Source: Acidobacteriota bacterium (GTDB lineage Bacteria > Acidobacteriota > Terriglobia > Acidiferrales > UBA7541). From it: a DNA stretch of 5,289 bases. Position numbers and translations under genes: made by a program. The notes beneath the pieces were generated by a model, which saw nothing but the letters and a program-made list of their open reading frames with translations, ran no database searches and was not told the origin of the DNA. This document shows positions 5,070-5,289 of the stretch, piece by piece (positions within the stretch are counted from its first letter, which is position 1; every line of letters starts with the position of its first letter). Location of the stretch: the NCBI GenBank assembly GCA_028876695.1, contig JAGWRH010000042.1, positions 1 through 5,289 on the forward strand. The letters are read 5' to 3'.

Positions 5070-5289
5070 CTACAGCGCCAGTTCCAGGTATAGCGCCTCG
5101 GGCATGGGATTTGGATAATACGGCGAAATTTCGCGAAATCCGACGCGGCGATACATCGCGATGGCATCCTGCATGGACGGGGCGATCGAGTCCAGGCGCA
5201 TTCGCGCGTAGCCGATCGCGCGCGCTTCGGCGAGGATGCCAACGACGAGCCGCTGGCCGATTCCTTTACCGCGATGATCGGGGCGAACG
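5070..5289 (-). CDS. GNAT-family N-acetyltransferase, C-terminal 72 residues (runs off the right edge)
   Basis: GNAT enzymes move an acetyl group from acetyl-CoA to an amine. Only the C-terminal part is here, in the frame 5288 to 5070 on the minus strand, ending in TAG. It opens with VRPDHRGKGIGQRLV, the acetyl-CoA pyrophosphate-binding motif A (R/Q-x-x-G-x-G/A as RGKGIG). It continues with a helix EARAIGY, a strand RMRLDSI, then AIAMYRRVGFREI (motif B region) and PYYPNPMPEALYLELAL at the end. The core is intact as far as visible, and the substrate is not predictable. The 33-bp gap to the downstream YfiT-like gene suggests co-transcription. Confidence 0.9.
   Translation of the reverse strand, partial: VRPDHRGKGIGQRLVVGILAEARAIGYARMRLDSIAPSMQDAIAMYRRVGFREISPYYPNPMPEALYLELAL

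Overview
The window is GC-rich, densely coded bacterial DNA with Shine-Dalgarno-led genes. Small exported proteins of unknown function, a PF12831-type FAD oxidoreductase, a YfiT/DinB-type protein and a GNAT acetyltransferase would suit a soil bacterium, perhaps an acidobacterium. That placement is inference from gene flavour; no rRNA or other marker is present.

The most important content is at the left edge. Positions 349 to 1 on the minus strand encode the first 116 residues of a Cas9: RuvC-I with its catalytic aspartate, then the arginine-rich bridge helix. The gene runs off the window, so it has no stop codon here and is easy to miss. About 50 bp upstream, on the opposite strand, is a compact promoter, hairpin and terminator unit (398-551). 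It has the layout of a tracrRNA: a self-complementary anti-repeat-like segment, a GNRA-capped hairpin, and a strong terminator hairpin with eight Ts. Together they look like one end of a type II, probably II-C, CRISPR-Cas locus. The rest of cas9, any cas1 and cas2, and the array would lie beyond the left edge, because no repeat array is visible in the window.

Positions 552-1021 hold no convincing protein gene. They contain a second intrinsic terminator (890-921) with no assigned transcript and some short repeats. A small exported protein of unknown function follows (1022-1435, +), then an FAD-dependent oxidoreductase (about 1604-3037, +).

This converges with a small exported two-cysteine protein (3124-3501, -). 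That gene is divergent, across a 261 bp spacer, from an exported His/Asp-rich protein with LPPGL repeats (3763-4266, +), which ends in a clear terminator (4288-4343). The right end is a minus-strand pair 33 bp apart: the C-terminal part of a GNAT acetyltransferase and a YfiT/DinB-family metal-binding protein. Apart from the Cas9 and tracrRNA pair and this operon-like pair, the genes show no evident functional link.
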